DNA of 64,000 nt from contig NC_044298.2 in assembly GCF_004027225.2 (NCBI RefSeq), positions 1,117,922-1,181,921 of the forward strand, written 5' to 3'. Made by a program: the position numbers and the translations under genes. The stretch is from Strigops habroptila (taxonomy: Eukaryota; Chordata; Aves; Psittaciformes; Psittacidae). Below the pieces are notes generated by a model, which was not told the origin of the DNA, did no database searches, and saw nothing but the letters and a program-made list of their open reading frames with translations. Shown in pieces: positions 42,273 through 54,223 of the stretch (position 1 is the stretch's first letter; each line of letters opens with the position of its first letter).

Positions 42273-45087
42273 GAGATCTGGGATCCGTTTCCCCGGAAAT
42301 GAGACAACTCTCTGTCACAGCCAGCTATTAGTTTAATACCCAATCCCCATCAAACCGCCCTCTGTTTACATTGCTCTCCTGACTCATTCCTGATGGCTAT
42401 CATTCCTTTTCTATCTGTTTCCTGTGTGCCACATCAGTATCTAATTGCCAGCCTCACCTGCCTGTAATAGGAAAAGCCGTGGGTGCCTGGGTTTCCAAAG
42501 GCTCAACTCTTTGAGATGTGTTTTGTTCAATGAAATCCAGGTATAATTATAGCCCGGTCCCATGAGGCTCTGCTCTCAGAATCTAATCCAATCTATTGAG
42601 GTGGCACCAGATAAAGCCAGAAATAATCCAGGTAAAAAAGAGTGTAAAGTTGTTCTCTGTTCTTCCGTAGGTGATCTGATGATCTTCTTCCGTAGATGAT
42701 TGTAGAGACTGAAAGAGGTGCCACAGCCATGAGTACAAAGTCCTCCTGGGCTTCCTCTAGAGAAGGTCTCATGTATTCAGCAGGGGTTTTTGAGCTCCCC
42801 TCCTTGACCTAAATGGTGTGAATTCCTCCCAAAAGGCACCTGAGCAGCCAGAAGATGGTCTTGGGGACTGCTGAAGCCCTGCTATGTTCACATACATCTA
42901 AGCAAGGTCATTGAGTGCTTTGTTGACAGACATAAGCTATTTCCATCCTCTTAATGACGAAGATCAGAAAATGAAGACTTAGGAATTAAAAGACCCTTCT
43001 GGTGCTGTCTGCTTCATTAGTCCATCTTCTGGAGCAAAGATGGAGCTTTGGAGATGGCCCTTCTGCGTAGCCATGTCCTGGTTGAAAAACTTCATCACCC
43101 CATAGCACTTCATCACCCTTCGAAGTGCATTGACCTCTAGAGGCCCTATTTACAGCTCCCTATTTACAGGGTAAAGGCAAGAAGAAGCTTGAGACATAGA
43201 AGATAATATTGGGAGCCATGCAAACGGACACGAAGATCCACCTTGCTGCTTTGGCAGCTCTCAGTGGGAGGAAGGGATAGCATCAGGGCTTGGACTGTTT
43301 AAGCTGAAAGCCAACGTCTTTCCCAAGACACATGTCAACTAGTGCTATTATCAGCTATTATATATCAATGTATCAATTATTTATCAATTATTCATCAATT
43401 GTTCTATACCAAGCTGCACCAGGGGAGGTTTAGATGGAGATTAGGAACAATTCCTTCCACAAAGGGCGCTCAGGCATTGGAAGAGGCTGCCCAGGACAGT
43501 GCTGGAGTCGCCATACCTGCAAGTGTTCTCAAACTGTGTAGACGGGGCTCTCAGTGACATGGGTTAGTGGTGGCCTTGGTAGCGCTGGGGAATGGTTCGA
43601 CTTGATGATCTTAAAGGTCTTTTCCAACCTGGTTGATTCCATGATTCTATGAATCTTTTTCAGTGCCACTAGTGGCGCTGCAAATTAGCTCCTTCCTGCT
43701 TCTCCCAGAAGGTGTTGGGTAGCTCTTTCAGGCAAACACCCACAGTCAAAGGCCTGAGCTGGCCTCAGGGTCCCTGTGTCCTGCACATGGCGCAGCTTGA
43801 GCAGAGGGGGATGTGGTGACCATGGGATGAAACCTCCCCTGGGGCTGCGGGTGCCCCTAGGGCATGACTGGCTCACATCTGAATATATATATGGATACTG
43901 GAACTCCATCAGGAGCCGCCCAGCTGGTGGCGATGGTGTCTGTCTATCCAAGGGGGCAGCGATGGGGAGGATTGCGAAGCATTTACCATGCTGACAGCCA
44001 CAGAGGTCATGAAATCTCTCACAGAAACCGGTAGCTGCACTTGTAATTAGCAGAGGAAACTGGGCAGACACCCACTGAGAGCTGCGTGTGCTGCAGGCAA
44101 AAGCCATCAGGCTGTTGGAGCAAGTGCGTGCATGCACTGAAGGGGCTGGTTCCTGTGCGGGCTGAGCACAATGTCCACAGGGCTTCTTGCTATTGCTACG
44201 TGCATCCCTCCCACCACCCAGAAGAAAAAGCAGTGACTAAAGTCTCAAGGACAAATGCATTGCTGGGCATGAGTCTTGTGCAATCTGGTTTTGTCTTTTC
44301 CGGAGGATATTGTGTCTTGCCCAGGTGAGGGGTGATGTTCTCCACAGGAGGGTTTAATGCTCATTTGCTTTACAGGTGATGATTTCATTCATTCAATGAG
44401 AAAGGACAAAAGGAGGATTTGCAGTTTCAAGTTTGCCTTGCAGTCCTCAGCCTCTCCGATGTGTTAGTTCAGCTTTCAAAAGCAGAAACCACGTCAGAAT
44501 GGCAGCAGAGAAACCTCTGTCCCTTTTCATTGAGGTTGCAGGAGAAAAAGAGATCTTTAAGCACTCAAAACCTTCAGAGGCAAAGAAAAGGAACTTCAAC
44601 AAATAGGACTTGGCATGGCTTAGAGGGATTTCTGAGGATGAGCGGGGTTGCACTGCCCGGCTCCCCTCACCCAGCCTTTGTGCCCGCATCTGGGCCAGGT
44701 CCTGGCTGTGCAGGGAGATGGATTTGTCTTCTCTCTCTGCCAGCTCTTCCCTTGGCTCTTTGCATCCCTTAGTCCAGCTCATGGAGGCAGATACGTGCTG
44801 AGTTCAGCTGCCCCCAGCACATGCACGATGAGCTTCAGAAAACACAAGGAGTAAAGAATTCATTGATTTCAACTGCATGGGTTTATGCAGCTATATCATT
44901 TGGTTTCCTTGTGCACATGTGCTGAAGGGCTGAGCGCTTTCTTTTCCCCTGGTTAAGATATAGGAACTTGCTAGTAACTGTATAGATCCTATATTCCCCT
45001 ACACCCAGTTGTGCCCCTGTAACATGAACATTAGGATGAGGAGTTTAAGGAAACACCAACACAAGAGAAGTCTTGTGAACTCAATGC
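42273..45087. other. Intergenic LOR1-LOR2
   Basis: About 2.8 kb with one CR1 tail (43408-43652) and no gene. Promoter-proximal sequence of LOR1 up to about 42500 may hold enhancers, but I see no defined site. Confidence 0.6.
43408..43652 (+). mobile_element. CR1 LINE 3' fragment
   Basis: ACCAAGCTGCACCAGGGGAGG through GGCATTGGAAGAGGCTGCC to GATTCCATGATTCTATGA. Confidence 0.9.
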
Positions 45088-45093
45088 TTTATT
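45088..45093 (-). terminator. LOR2 polyadenylation signal
   Basis: AATAAA on minus; 3' flank shares AAGGAAACACCAACAC and TCAATGCTTTATTGTCTCAT with LOR1. Confidence 0.85.
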
Positions 45094-45292
45094 GTCTCAT
45101 GGGCAGCTCATGGGGCCAAAGCACAGCCTGCTGCATCAGGTGGAGGCAGCAGGGACCGCAAGTGATGCCCCTTCCCCAGCAGGCTGGAGTGCAGAGAAGA
45201 GGGTTTGAAGCCAGGCAGCCCCAAAGCTTTGGGGAGACCAGAGGGAGCTGGTCCATGCGTGGCCTTTGCTGCTGGAGGTGTAGGACACCCCA

Positions 45293-45655
45293 TCACTTCA
45301 TCTTGTGCGAGGGCAGCTGGTGGATCTGCTGCTGCTGCTGCTGCTGGTATTGGACATGTGGCTTCCCATGGCAGCTGGAGCCACCAGAGCTATGGCATCC
45401 ACCGCTGCCACCGGAGCTGTGACAGCCACCACCGGAGCTATGGCAGCCACCACCACTGGAGCTATGGCAGCCGCTGCTGCCACCAGAGCTATGGCAGCCA
45501 CCACCACCAGAGCTGTGACAGCCACCGCTGCCACCGGAGCTGTGGCAGCCACCACCACCGGAGCTGTGGCATCCACCACCGGAGCTGTGACAGCCACCAC
45601 CGCTGCTGTAGCGCTCTTGCTCATGGCACTTGTCTCTGTCCTGGCGGGAGCACAT
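45293..45655 (-). CDS. LOR2: Loricrin 2 (avian)
   Basis: 120 residues: MCSRQDRDKCHEQERY, about nine CHSS units separated by GGG, GGSGG or GGSSG spacers, a HGKPHVQY hinge, seven glutamines and IHQLPSHKMK. Same plan as LOR1 with near-identical ends, so the two are recent tandem duplicates that differ mainly in repeat number and Gln-tract length. Exon 2 starts at 45674 after CCCTGCAG; the coding region is unbroken within it. Confidence 0.93.
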   Translation of the reverse strand: MCSRQDRDKCHEQERYSSGGGCHSSGGGCHSSGGGGCHSSGGSGGCHSSGGGGCHSSGGSSGCHSSSGGGCHSSGGGCHSSGGSGGCHSSGGSSCHGKPHVQYQQQQQQQIHQLPSHKMK

Positions 45656-46104
45656 TGCTGTGTTTTCAGGTGACCTGCAGGGAAAGAGGAGCTGTCAGGG
45701 GCTTTCCTTCCCTGCCTCTGCTCTTCCAGAGCAGGGAAATCTGGATGTACATTTATCCGGTCTTACCCAGATCCCACAGTCACCTTTAAACCTTGCACCA
45801 GCTTCTTACCACCCATGGGATAGTCCCACCAAAGCCATAGCCAAAGACACTGGAAGCATCTGGAGCAACTGAGCAGGGTGACAATGGCTTTCCAAAGCAG
45901 ACCCGTGTTGCTCCCAGAGAAGACCAACACCCCAGAGACTCCCTCCAAGCCCACATCTCTGTTCTCATTCAGCACTCCCTGCACTCTCTCTTCACCCCAC
46001 CTCCCTGCTCGAATAGCAAGCCCCAACCCAGTCCAAGGTGTACAGACCCATCTCCTTTGCATGCTGCACCCAGCCCCAGAGCCCCGCAGCATTGCTGCTC
46101 TTAC

Positions 46105-46171
46105 CTGAGATGCTCGTGCAGCAAAGGAGCAAGGAGGGAATGAAGCTTCACAGGACGGGATCGCTTTTATA
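46105..46171 (-). promoter_or_regulatory. LOR2 TATA promoter and non-coding exon 1
   Basis: TATAAA on minus at 46171-46166 (GAGGGTATAAAAGCG). Exon 1 ends GAGCATCTCAG at 46105 with GTAAGA donor; CTTCATTCCCTCCT is shared with LOR1 exon 1. Confidence 0.85.
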
Positions 46172-46555
46172 CCCTCTCTGTGCACCCCATCTGGAAAGGA
46201 AGCACCTCCCTGTCACAGAGATCTGATAGTTCATTGATTTGTTGTTGGCTTTTTTTTGGCCTCCCCACTCTGCGGGTTGCTTGTGTGACTCACCCCATCC
46301 GTGCTGGGTATCACCTCGTTATAGGTCGTCATTCCTGTGCTGCAGAAACACTTAATTGCCAGCTCTACCAGTGCTTAGCTCCAATGGGGGAGTGATGTGG
46401 GTGGCCTCAGTCTCCACATCTGTGCTGGTTTGGTTTTGGGGAGTGCTTTGTGTTTGGGGGGAGAATGAGGTTGTACACCTAAATCACACCATCCTTTTAA
46501 AATGCTTTGAAGTGCTCTAGTCCTGTAAATACCCATAAAGCCAGAGATGTGCCTA

Positions 46556-47035
46556 CAAGTAGGTGCTGGAGTGGGTCCAGAGAAGGGCAACAGAGCTGGG
46601 GAAGGGCCTGGAGCACAAGTGTGATGAGGAACGGCTGAGGGGCTTGAGGGGGTTTAGTCTGGAGAAGAGAAGGCTCAGGGGGGACCTTATCGCTCTCTAC
46701 AAGTGCCTGACAGGAGGATGGAGCCAGGATGGGGCTGGTCTCTGCTCCCAAGGAACAAGTGTCAGGACAAGAGGAAATGGCCTCAAGCTGCACCAGGGGA
46801 GGTTTAGGCTGGATATTGGGAAGAGTTCATACACCTAAAGGGTGCTCTGGCATTGGAAGAGGCTGCCCAGGGCAGCGGTGGAGCCACCGTCCCTGGAAGT
46901 GTTTGCACACCATGTAGACGAGGCCCTCAGTGACAGGGGTTAGTGGTGGCCTTGGCAGTGCTGGGGAACGGTTGGACTTGATGATCTTAAAGGTCTTTTC
47001 CAACCTGGTTGATTCCATGGTTCTATGATTCTAAC
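46556..47035 (+). mobile_element. CR1 LINE 3' fragment
   Basis: AGTAGGTGCTGGAGTGGGTCC, GGAGAAGAGAAGGCTCAGG, GATGATCTTAAAGGTC, ending GGTTCTATGATTCTA. Same subfamily as the copy at 34150. Confidence 0.92.
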
Positions 47036-47540
47036 TACCAATAGCACCTTTGGCATGGTATACGGCTCTTCCTCAGCAGCAATTTGACTGCTACCACTCT
47101 CAGCTCATTTCTCTCAAAACCACCTGAAACATGTTGAAGAGAGATTGAAGCCAGCTCCGATGAATCTTTTTCGTTGGCAAACGTTTCCTGCTGTTACAAA
47201 AAGGCCCAAAAGCAGTTGGGATTCTTATTTTTGGAAGGGGGAAGACCTGCCCTAGGTAGTGATCCAGGATTAGCAGGGTACATAATTATGTGGTTAACTT
47301 TCAGCCCGTGAGTAATGCTGGAACAGCAGCGCTGGTGGGTTCTTTCCAGGTTGTGAGTGGTTTCAGTGCTGCCAGGGCTCCCATGGGTGCTGCCCTTGGT
47401 GACACATGGTGGCCTGGGGTGGCTGCCATGTTGTGGGGAGCTGGTAGACCCCTAGGACTTCCTCCAAACTTGTAGGAACATTCTCTTTGGAGCACTTTTC
47501 CCCGCTCCGCAATTAGCTTGTAATTGGCCAACAATTCTGA

Positions 47541-48076
47541 GTGGTATTTGGAGGGATGCATGGACACTTGGAGCACTGTTTGCAGTTCTGGTGTCCTCAA
47601 CATAAGGACATGGAGATGTTGGAGCAAGTCCAGAGGAGGCCACGAGGATGATCAGGGGCTGGAGCACCTCCCATACAAATACAGGCTGAGAACATTGGGG
47701 CTGCTCAGCCTGGAGAAGAGAAGCTGCGTGGAGACCTCAGAGCAGCTTCCAGTGTCTGAAGGGGGCCTACAAGGACGCTGGAGAAGGACTCCTCATCAGG
47801 GACTATAGTGATAGGACAAGGGGTGATAGGTTCAAACTGAAACAGGGGAAGTTCAGATTAGATCTAAGGAAGTTTTTCCCTGTGAGGGTGGTGCGGTGCT
47901 GGCACAGGTTGCCCAAGGAAGTTGTGAATGCTCCATCCCTGGCAGTGTTCAAGGCCAGGTTGGACAGAGCCTTGGGCGACATTGTCTAGTGTGAGGTGTC
48001 CCTGCCCATGGCAGGGGGTTGGAACTAGATGATCTTCAGGTCCTTTCCAACCCAAACCATTCTGTGATTCTATGAT
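47541..48076 (+). mobile_element. CR1 LINE 3' fragment
   Basis: From GGTATTTGGAGGGATGC through TCCTCAACATAAGGACATGG and GGTGATAGGTTCAAACTG to CTGTGATTCTATGATT; about 535 bases. Confidence 0.92.
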
Positions 48077-48533
48077 TAACCATATGACACATATGCTGTT
48101 TCCAAAATACGGGGATTTTTGGCTAGGCGGCTGGAAAGGGCAGGGTTAATTAGTCAGGTAAGCAACCAAAAGGCTTCTTTTGTATTGCTAAACTGCTGTC
48201 ACAAACTAGGGCAGTGTCAGGGCAAATCGTACCCAGGCATGAGCTCTTCTATTTAACTGTGTTTTGTTCTGGCATCAGAAGAAACATGCTAAATACTCTG
48301 CATGAAAATAGACTCAAAGTAATTGCTGGCTCTCGACACTGCCAGCGGTATTCAGTTCCTCATGTTTTAATTACTCTGAGCTTGCTAAAGACCAGCAGCA
48401 CCCAGGCAGCAGTTCTGGGCACCTCTAGATTTGTGGCTGTCCACCTTCAATGCCTAGAAAATGGGGTTTGCAATGGGGGCTTAAGGCAGATGCCACACAC
48501 ACACAACCATCCTTTCCAAATGACTGTTACACC

Positions 48534-48775
48534 ACAGAATCATGGAACTATTTGGGTTGGAAAGGAAGTTAAGATCATCCACTTCCAACCCCCCTGCCAT
48601 GGGCAGGGACACCTTCCACTAAAACAGGTTGCTCTAAGCCCTGTCCAACCTGGCCTTGAACACTGCCAGGAATGGGGAAGCCACAGATTCTTCATTCAAC
48701 CCATTCCAGTTCCACATCAGCATCACAGGAAGAGCTTCTTCCTTATATCCAACCTGAACTTCCCCTATTAAAGTT
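48534..48775 (-). mobile_element. CR1 LINE 3' fragment
   Basis: CAGAATCATGGAACTATTTGG to AACCTGAACTTCCCCT, minus orientation. Confidence 0.9.
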
Positions 48776-49705
48776 TTACACTGAAAGCTTGTAAGCTGTT
48801 CAGGGGTTTAGCTGCTGCCTGCACCATTTTCAGCAATGCCGCATATCTCTGATCATTGTGACACACTTGGGAGTTACCTTATGAGGGCAACATCCACTTC
48901 ATGAACGGCAATCCCGGACCAATAATTACACAATTGGTTTTAATTACAAGCCCAGAAGAAATTTATCAGCTCATTGTGTAACGTTAATATCTTGCAACAC
49001 CTTTGGCTCAACCTACAGCTCTTGAAGTGCTGGGCAGAGGGTTTCTAGAAAGGCTTGATGGGGGGGTAGTCTCAAGCATGTGGAGATACTTGCCCAAGGA
49101 TGGTGTCTTGGGGCTAAATGGCAAAGAAAGGTGTTTCTGCCTTTGCCTATAGGACTTTTTCTGCCCCATATTTGTGGCCATAGCTGGCCCCAAGGGCTTG
49201 TGCAATGTAGCCTGTGGGGTGTTGATGAGGGGTTTTGGGCCTCCAGCTCTGTGGGAAGGTGGTTTGGAGGCACTGTAGATGCCTGAGGTGACCTCCTAAA
49301 ATCTCAGCATTTAAAAATCTCTATTCTCTCTCTTTTCCTTTGGATTCCATAGGAGAGAATGTTTCAGTGCCCAACCCTATTGCCTGAGTCCAGGCAGGGT
49401 GACTTCAGGGCTATTAAACAAGCACAAAGTGTCTTCTCTTGTGATATGAAATGCGAGACAAAGGAAAATCATGGACACAAAACTCTAATGAACTCCAGGT
49501 TGTAATGGCTCATATATAGACTGATATAGAGGAACATACACAGTTTGTTTTGACACCCACAGATAAGCTCATTGGAGGCACAGAGTATGCCAAGGGAGGG
49601 AGAGGAGAAACTTTCTTTGAAGATTGCTAGGGGACATGCAAAGCTTTCTGAACTCAGCACAAGATTAAGGACATGAATGTGTGTAACACATACACAGTGT
49701 CCTGA

Positions 49706-49981
49706 TCACTTCATCTTTGAGGATACTTGATAAATTTGCTGCTGGCAATCCTGTGGCTTTCCATGGCGGGATCCCCCACTGCTCCCATGGCATCCGGATC
49801 CACTGCTCCTGTGGCAACTGGATCCACCACTGCTCCTGTGGCATCTGGATCCACTGCTCCCACGGCAACCAGATCCACCGCTGCTCCCACGGCATCCGGA
49901 TCCACCGCTGCTCCTGTGACACCCTTCACTGCTGTGGCATGAGGATAGTTCTTGCTGGTCTTTGTCCTGGTGGGAGCACAT
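49706..49981 (-). CDS. LOR3: Loricrin 3, divergent (avian)
   Basis: 91 residues: MCSHQDKDQQELSSCH, then about eight units of the type (C/G)(H/R)(R/G)SSGGS, a RHGKPQDC hinge, three glutamines and IYQVSSKMK. The MCS.QDKD start, HGKP hinge and (I/V)xQ(L/V)xxxKMK end identify it as loricrin. Unlike LOR1 and LOR2 many His are replaced by Arg and the glycine runs are shorter. A longer in-frame start at 50008 lies before the CCCAG acceptor and was not used. No clear AATAAA was found downstream. Confidence 0.85.
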   Translation of the reverse strand: MCSHQDKDQQELSSCHSSEGCHRSSGGSGCRGSSGGSGCRGSSGSRCHRSSGGSSCHRSSGSGCHGSSGGSRHGKPQDCQQQIYQVSSKMK

Positions 49982-50574
49982 CTTCAGACCTGCTGGGAAG
50001 ACTATCATCTTTGAGTGGGTGCAAGGCAGGAGACACTGTGATGTCTGCCAGCTAGCAGCAATAGATATCTAGTTAGATGGGATTATATACCCAGAGTAAA
50101 TTCTGATTATAAGCCAGATTCTTGAAGAAGAGAGAGAAAAATCAGCAACCCATTTCTGCCCATAGTGGTCCCTGACCTGTGCAGAGCATTCTGTGCTACC
50201 CTTCTTTGAGCAAGTCTTTCTCTTTTGTTTTCAACAAATATATGACAGAAGTTAAAGCACTTAGTGTCCAGCGAGAAGTGGTGGCCAGAGTCCAGAGCTG
50301 AAGACTCCTGCCCTCAGCTGTCTGAAGTAGTAAGTTTTGAGTTTTAAGTTTATATATATAGACAAAAATATGGATGGACAAGACAACGCAGGCAGAAGGA
50401 CTGAGCAACTGTGACCAAGACGTGCAACAGAAGTGACCAAGAACCTCAGGATCAGGACAAAGGTGGTGATCATGAAGAATGTTAATTTTGCTCAAGCTGC
50501 ACTTATGCCTTTCAGCAGCAGTTTGAGAGGAGACGTGAAGCTGAGGCAATGAGGAGAAGTGGGCTGTGAGAGCT

Positions 50575-50580
50575 TTTATA
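50575..50580 (-). promoter_or_regulatory. LOR3 TATA box (probable)
   Basis: TATAAA on minus in GCCCTATAAAAGCTC. Exon 1 should start near 50550, but I cannot fix its donor. The box lies about 570 bases before the coding region, like LOR1 and LOR2 (about 400-510). Confidence 0.7.
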
Positions 50581-53500
50581 GGGCACCCAATGTTCTCCCT
50601 CCGGAAACAAGAAGGGGCCCCACTGGAGGGACTTGATTCTTTGACTCACGGTATTGCAAGCAGATCAATATCCTGCCATTCCTCTCCTTACTCCATAAAA
50701 ACGTTAATTGCCTACCACACCTAGATGGGGAGGTTTCTGGATGGTCCTGCTGCCTTTGACTGAAGAATTTACCTCCTTCTTGTGCCTAAAGCAAAGCAGG
50801 GCCTTAAGCCCAAGTCGGCAATGCAAAAACGTTAGTGGATGGGAAGGTGGAATTGGTGGGGTGAGTGGTGGACTGGCTTGCAAAGGGGTCCAGGAAATAC
50901 AAAGGGCTTGAACAAATAAGAGCAAACAAGGCAATGGTGGTGTGTAGGTAAAATAAATGCGTTTGGGCAGCTTGGGAAAAAAAGATGTAGGTTGCGAGTG
51001 GGCGAAGCAGACAAAGGGAATTAAGGATGCAGGTATGAGCATGTGATGGGGTGGCAGAACATGAGCACAGAGCCCAGGGCTGGTCTATGTGGGGGGTGCC
51101 CTGAAAACAAGGGATGTGAAGGAGTGTGAGCATCCTCCGCCAAGGCCGGAGGGCCAGCACTGGCCATGCGACTCCACTGGGGTGATGGGGCTCAGCCCTG
51201 GTGGGTTACAAAAGGAGCTGAGTCACCTCTGGGCTCTGCTGTCCCAAAGTTTGGGGTTCAGCAGTAGAAGGTGGCTAAGAGAGACTTTGAAGTAAACTCC
51301 TGCTGGATGTGTCTGGTTGGTATGGTGGAAGTGGGAAAACACAGGAGGTGGGAAATGGCTGGTGAATAGCATCAAAGAGAAACCTATTTCTGAGCAAACA
51401 GCACAGAAGCACTAAAAGGAGCATTGGAGCGTTGCAATATTTCAAGTTAGTCCTTTCTTTGCTCAAAGAAAGACTTTTAACCCAAACAGAAGGAATTGAA
51501 AACTCCATAAAAGGCAGGTATCATTCAGGTAGGAGGCTAGGAAGCACAAAAGTTCTCCAACAGTGTCCCATTCCCAGGATAATTGTTCCAAATATCTGAT
51601 ATTGGTTACCTTTATTACACTTTGATTGGAGGTAAAGATAGGGAGGGAAGTGCTGGGACTTTCTTTCCTCCCTCTGTCCTCACACCTACATTGGGGAGGA
51701 CACCGGGATCCGCGTCTCTATTGATTTAACTCTCTGCTTAGGGGAGAAGCCTTTTGCCTATGGAGTGCACCAGGCGTGATTTCACCAGGACTCTAGAGGC
51801 CACTGTCATATTAATAATGACACTGATTGACTTCAAATGAACACAGAGTCAAGGAGATTCATTACTGACTCGGACTTGAGGGAATGAATACATGAGGAAA
51901 TCAGAACGTGTCTGGGGATATTTCACCAATGTCAAAAGAATGAGTTTTCTTGTGAAACTATTATTCACGATTCACTAATCACACTCCAGAGCACGTGGAT
52001 GGTGACAAACATGTTCATAATGTCTCTCGGCGATAGAGCGTGAGCCTAGTTGGGAGGATGCTCAAGCATGTTGGAGACCTGGTTGCATGTACAGGACTCT
52101 GTTGATGCTACAGCTGGTCTCTGAGCCCCACATATCTTCTGCAAAGCTCTTAGTCTTTGGGAGAGGCTTCCCTGTGAGCCTTGATCCTATTCTGAGTGGA
52201 TGGCAGGGTTTTAATTTGTGTGATTTGTTGATTTTATGGGAGGAATTGCCTTTGCAGTTGTCCAAGGTATCAGAGGTGGTTTGTTCCCAGTTTGGATCAT
52301 AGTTTCTGGGTGGCGTATACATGGTCATAATTCTTCCACTCATGGTCATGGTAACTTCCAGTCAGTTACTGGTTTTCTATTTATGAAGGAGATAAACAAA
52401 GCACAGAAAAACCCGGAGATCTTAGAGGGTCTGGGGTACAAGTTCAAACCTCCAAATCCCTGAGAGGTGATTTAAACACAAAGAAGACCTTTCTTCCGTT
52501 TTGGACAGGGATTGCCCATGTGAAATCCCTCTCATTAGAGATTAGACAACTCTGTGTCAAATTAGATTAATCAGAACAACTCGTGCTCTGGGGTGTGCGA
52601 AGCAGGAGCTGCCCTCCTGAGGTCTCCTCCAACCGTCTATTCCTCAGCCCAGCGAGCTCCAGAAGGGATTTGAAAGTGGATTTGGATGCTTTGCCACCCC
52701 CTATCCTTTATTGCAATAGTTCTGCTGGCACTTTTCTTTCCACAGAGGTCCCCAAGGCTTGCACAAGAGAAGTGCTTGCATGCACTGGGGTAGCCAAGAC
52801 ACTGCAGTGCACCACACAGCCTGGGCCACCCCACCAAGCCATGCTTGAGATGGTGACTGTGTGCTCTGCAATGCACGTTGATATCAGCCTCTGCACATAT
52901 ATGAGGAAGAGGTTGGCAAGGAAGGCTTACTGAGCATGCCGTCAGCCCCTGTGTGTCCTCCTATAACACCTCCATCCCAGGAGGGTGCACCCTGCACCTA
53001 TTTTTACTTCTTTTCCTTATCCATATCGTGGTGCAGGAGAAATCTCTACCGCTAATGTTGCAAAGCGCCTAATTCCATGATGTGTAACATCCTGCAGGCT
53101 GGGCCAGGCGGGATACCAGGAGATGGAGACGATGGAGGCTCTGCCTGGTCTGGGTGACGTACGAGGAGCCACTCGTCATCATGGGGACATGATGCTGTGA
53201 GTCACTGACTCCAGATCTCTGCTTTGCTGCAACAATCCAACCAGGTGATTCCTCTCATAACCCTACCAGGCCATATCCTACAAGGAGTTTGGGGCTTTTC
53301 TCCCTGTTAGAGAGAATAGGTTCTGCGAAGTGCCCCCTGATGTCTGCAAACCCTTTGCTAACTTCCATTTGACATGTATTCCTGGCTACATGATCCACAC
53401 TTCTTCCCAGGTCTTCAGCCCTAAGAAGTCTCACCCATCCTGGTCTTTCCCAACATCTCTCATTGGTCAGAATGGCACTGAGCATCACTATCAGCTGCCG

Positions 53501-54018
53501 AAGACACGTAGGTCCTGCAGGAGCTGCCTCCCTTGGGGAGAGACAAGGTCTAATGGACCATGGACCAGAACATTTCTGTTCCACCAGCTTTGGCATTGTC
53601 TCTTGTTTTGTACTAGCCATGCCATTCCCATTCCTGCATCCTCTTCCTGGCTTTTTTCCCAGGGTTTTCTTGGAGGCTTATGGCACAAGTCAGACTGTAC
53701 CCGTTGCTTAGTCAGTGAATGGAATGATGTGCCAAGCAGACTCTCTCATTTTTACCTCTCTGATGAAATGTGTGGGTTTTCTTTTTACATTAGGATATTA
53801 GTATTTAATTGCTGGGTTGCAGAAAGAGTTTGTGATGAAAACTGTTACTTCTCAATGAGGAAGTTGTCTGGAATAACCAGGTTGAATCAACCAGGAACCT
53901 CAGTATGAGGGTGAACAGGGATGCTGCAAACACCAGCTTTGGCCACAAGAAGGAACAGAGTTAATTCCAAGGGATGAAGTGGAAAACACGGATGCAAGGG
54001 GGTTATAAACCATGTTTT
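50581..54018. other. Intergenic LOR3 to EDWM-like gene
   Basis: About 3.4 kb. No cysteine- or glycine-rich EDC frame, no CR1 and no S100 exon recognised. The longest open frame (53330-53908, plus) has ordinary composition, no EDC-like ends and no visible promoter. Confidence 0.55.
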
Positions 54019-54024
54019 TTTATT
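54019..54024 (-). terminator. EDWM-like gene polyadenylation signal
   Basis: AATAAA on minus (TTTATT on plus), 200 bases past the stop codon. Confidence 0.75.
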
Positions 54025-54223
54025 GCCTCCACATCTGCTGTGAAATAAGGAGGGGAACAGCACTTAATGTTTCACAGAGACAGTGGGTTACACTTTCAAA
54101 GCATGTTACAAGCAAAATGACGGGAAGAGTGGAGATCCGTGAGCAACACAGGACATGCCACCCATCAGGGCAATGTTGCAAGAGAGAGAAGTTTCCCCCA
54201 TTCATCCCTGTTCCTTGTGTACT

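Larger units (their letters stand above)
46172..49705. other. Intergenic LOR2-LOR3
   Basis: About 3.5 kb. Three CR1 copies (46556, 47541, 48534); no gene recognised in the remainder. Confidence 0.6.

Noticed and set aside
53330-53908. 192-codon plus frame
   Set aside because: Ordinary composition, no domain recognised, no promoter or polyadenylation signal placed to serve it.
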